Shown piece after piece: positions 63,407 through 64,000 of a stretch of DNA of 64,000 nt. Made by a program: the position numbers and the translations under genes. The stretch is from contig NZ_JAGSYE010000001.1 of NCBI RefSeq assembly GCF_025685565.1, positions 1,860,001 to 1,924,000 of the forward strand, given 5' to 3'. Positions within the stretch are counted from its first letter, which is position 1. Every line of letters begins with the position of its first letter. The notes beneath the pieces were generated by a model. The model was not told the origin of the DNA, made no database searches, and saw nothing but the letters and a program-made list of their open reading frames with translations. The DNA comes from Granulicella aggregans (GTDB lineage: Bacteria; Acidobacteriota; Terriglobia; Terriglobales; Acidobacteriaceae).

Positions 63407-63729
63407 GTAAGGCAATGAAGTGAACATCGTGCAACACAACCCTGGTCGACCAGGTCGCCCACCAAGTCTTACTTGGGAGAGGATCTGGGATCACTATCGT
63501 CTCAAACAGCTGCCGCAAGCGGGCTCAGCCTGCTGACCGCGCGTCGCCGCCTCTCTAAACGAACCTCGGAACGCAGCCCGGCTGTGCCTGCGGATCCAGC
63601 TGCGGCGGCCTTTGCCGTTCTCGCACCGCGTTGAGAAAACATTGAGAAAATCTTGAGGCCGATTTTGAAGACCATTCTGCCTTGCGCTGTGTAGCTTTGC
63701 CGCACTGACAGGTTCGGATTGAGGCGCGA
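63407..63729. other. Gap before the last gene
   Basis: 323 bases, no convincing gene on either strand (the open frames lack start context and coding bias). It contains three regularly spaced TTGAG repeats, listed separately. Confidence 0.6.
63631..63657 (+). promoter_or_regulatory. Three TTGAG direct repeats with 11-bp period
   Basis: TTGAG begins at 63631, 63642 and 63653, exactly 11 bases apart (one helical turn); the spacers after the first two copies are A-rich. This spacing is typical of tandem binding by OmpR/PhoB-type response regulators. It is 73 bases upstream of the last gene. Confidence 0.45.
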
Positions 63730-64000
63730 ATGGCAGAGATTACTCCCAAGGCGAACACCAGCGTACAGATAGGCCCCTGTACCCTCGTCTACACCCCGAC
63801 TTCAGCTCAGATGCTCAATGAGAATGGGATACAGGTGTGGGCCATCTCGGAGACCATGTTCCCTCCATCCGTGGTGGGGACGCCTCCAGTCGTCAGCGTG
63901 ACGGTCAAGACGACCTCGCACACGATTCACCCGCCACCACCACCGCCTGGAGGCGGACTCCCACAGATCGAGCCGCCGGTCGCCGGTCTGACTCCTTCGC
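63730..64000 (+). CDS. Hypothetical protein, N-terminal part (runs off the window)
   Basis: 90 residues visible from ATG 63730 (GAGG upstream): MAEITPKANTSVQIGPCTLV, a beta-like N-terminal part, then VSVTVKTTSHTIHPPPPPPG, a proline-rich linker. No signal peptide and no recognised family. The rest lies outside the window. Confidence 0.5.
   Translation, partial: MAEITPKANTSVQIGPCTLVYTPTSAQMLNENGIQVWAISETMFPPSVVGTPPVVSVTVKTTSHTIHPPPPPPGGGLPQIEPPVAGLTPS

Overview
The window looks like chromosomal DNA of a GC-rich acidobacterium of the Acidobacteriaceae type (Granulicella, Edaphobacter or Terriglobus-like). This placement is inferred from gene types seen here: an orphan duplicated MacB/FtsX permease, a large TonB-dependent receptor with an N-terminal carboxypeptidase-regulatory domain, secreted proteins with Ig-like repeats, and a TreS-maltokinase fusion beside glgE. 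No rRNA is present. There is one tRNA, tRNA-Pro(CGG).

Layout. 1-6.0 kb is a minus-strand run of core genes: a partial zinc alcohol dehydrogenase, a TonB-domain protein, apt, acyP, a HEPN pair, efp, a secreted protein and trpG. 6.0-8.5 kb is accessory DNA that separates trpG from trpE. It holds a broken UPF0175/PIN toxin-antitoxin pair, a secreted protein built of five 11-residue repeats behind a near-consensus promoter, and a membrane-anchored protein resembling caspase-fold peptidases. 8.5-27.4 kb carries trpE, glutamate dehydrogenase, two paralogous Ig-repeat surface proteins, a collagen-like lipoprotein, an orphan permease, a frameshifted alginate-export porin, pgsA, class I fumarase, a frameshifted Uma2 gene, two outer-membrane proteins, a cytochrome c and a fused toxin-antitoxin remnant.

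27.4-43.2 kb is a trehalose / alpha-glucan block. treZ, treY and a GH15 enzyme lie on the minus strand. glgE, treS-maltokinase, a degenerate glycosyltransferase and an MscS-like membrane protein follow on the plus strand. Together they link glycogen, trehalose, maltose and maltose-1-phosphate, and probably osmotic adaptation. A BrnT/BrnA pair with a destroyed toxin start sits inside it.

43.2-51.8 kb holds a GNAT acetyltransferase, a sedolisin-type peptidase with a Lys/Pro-rich tail, and a xanthine-dehydrogenase-family operon (Mo, 2Fe-2S and FAD subunits, interleaved with two small membrane proteins) with mocA and xdhC convergent to it. 52.0-63.4 kb, after the tRNA, looks like an arabinan or pectin side-chain utilisation locus: TPR proteins, two GH43 enzymes and a TonB-dependent receptor, with LacI-family-like operators by the first GH43 gene and the receptor.

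Two themes cut across the window. Six accessory genes carry apparent indels, deletions or nonsense changes while core genes are intact. Short palindromic repeats are scattered between genes, and one 38-bp copy lies in frame inside the xanthine dehydrogenase gene. All identifications come from reading the sequence; no database search was run.
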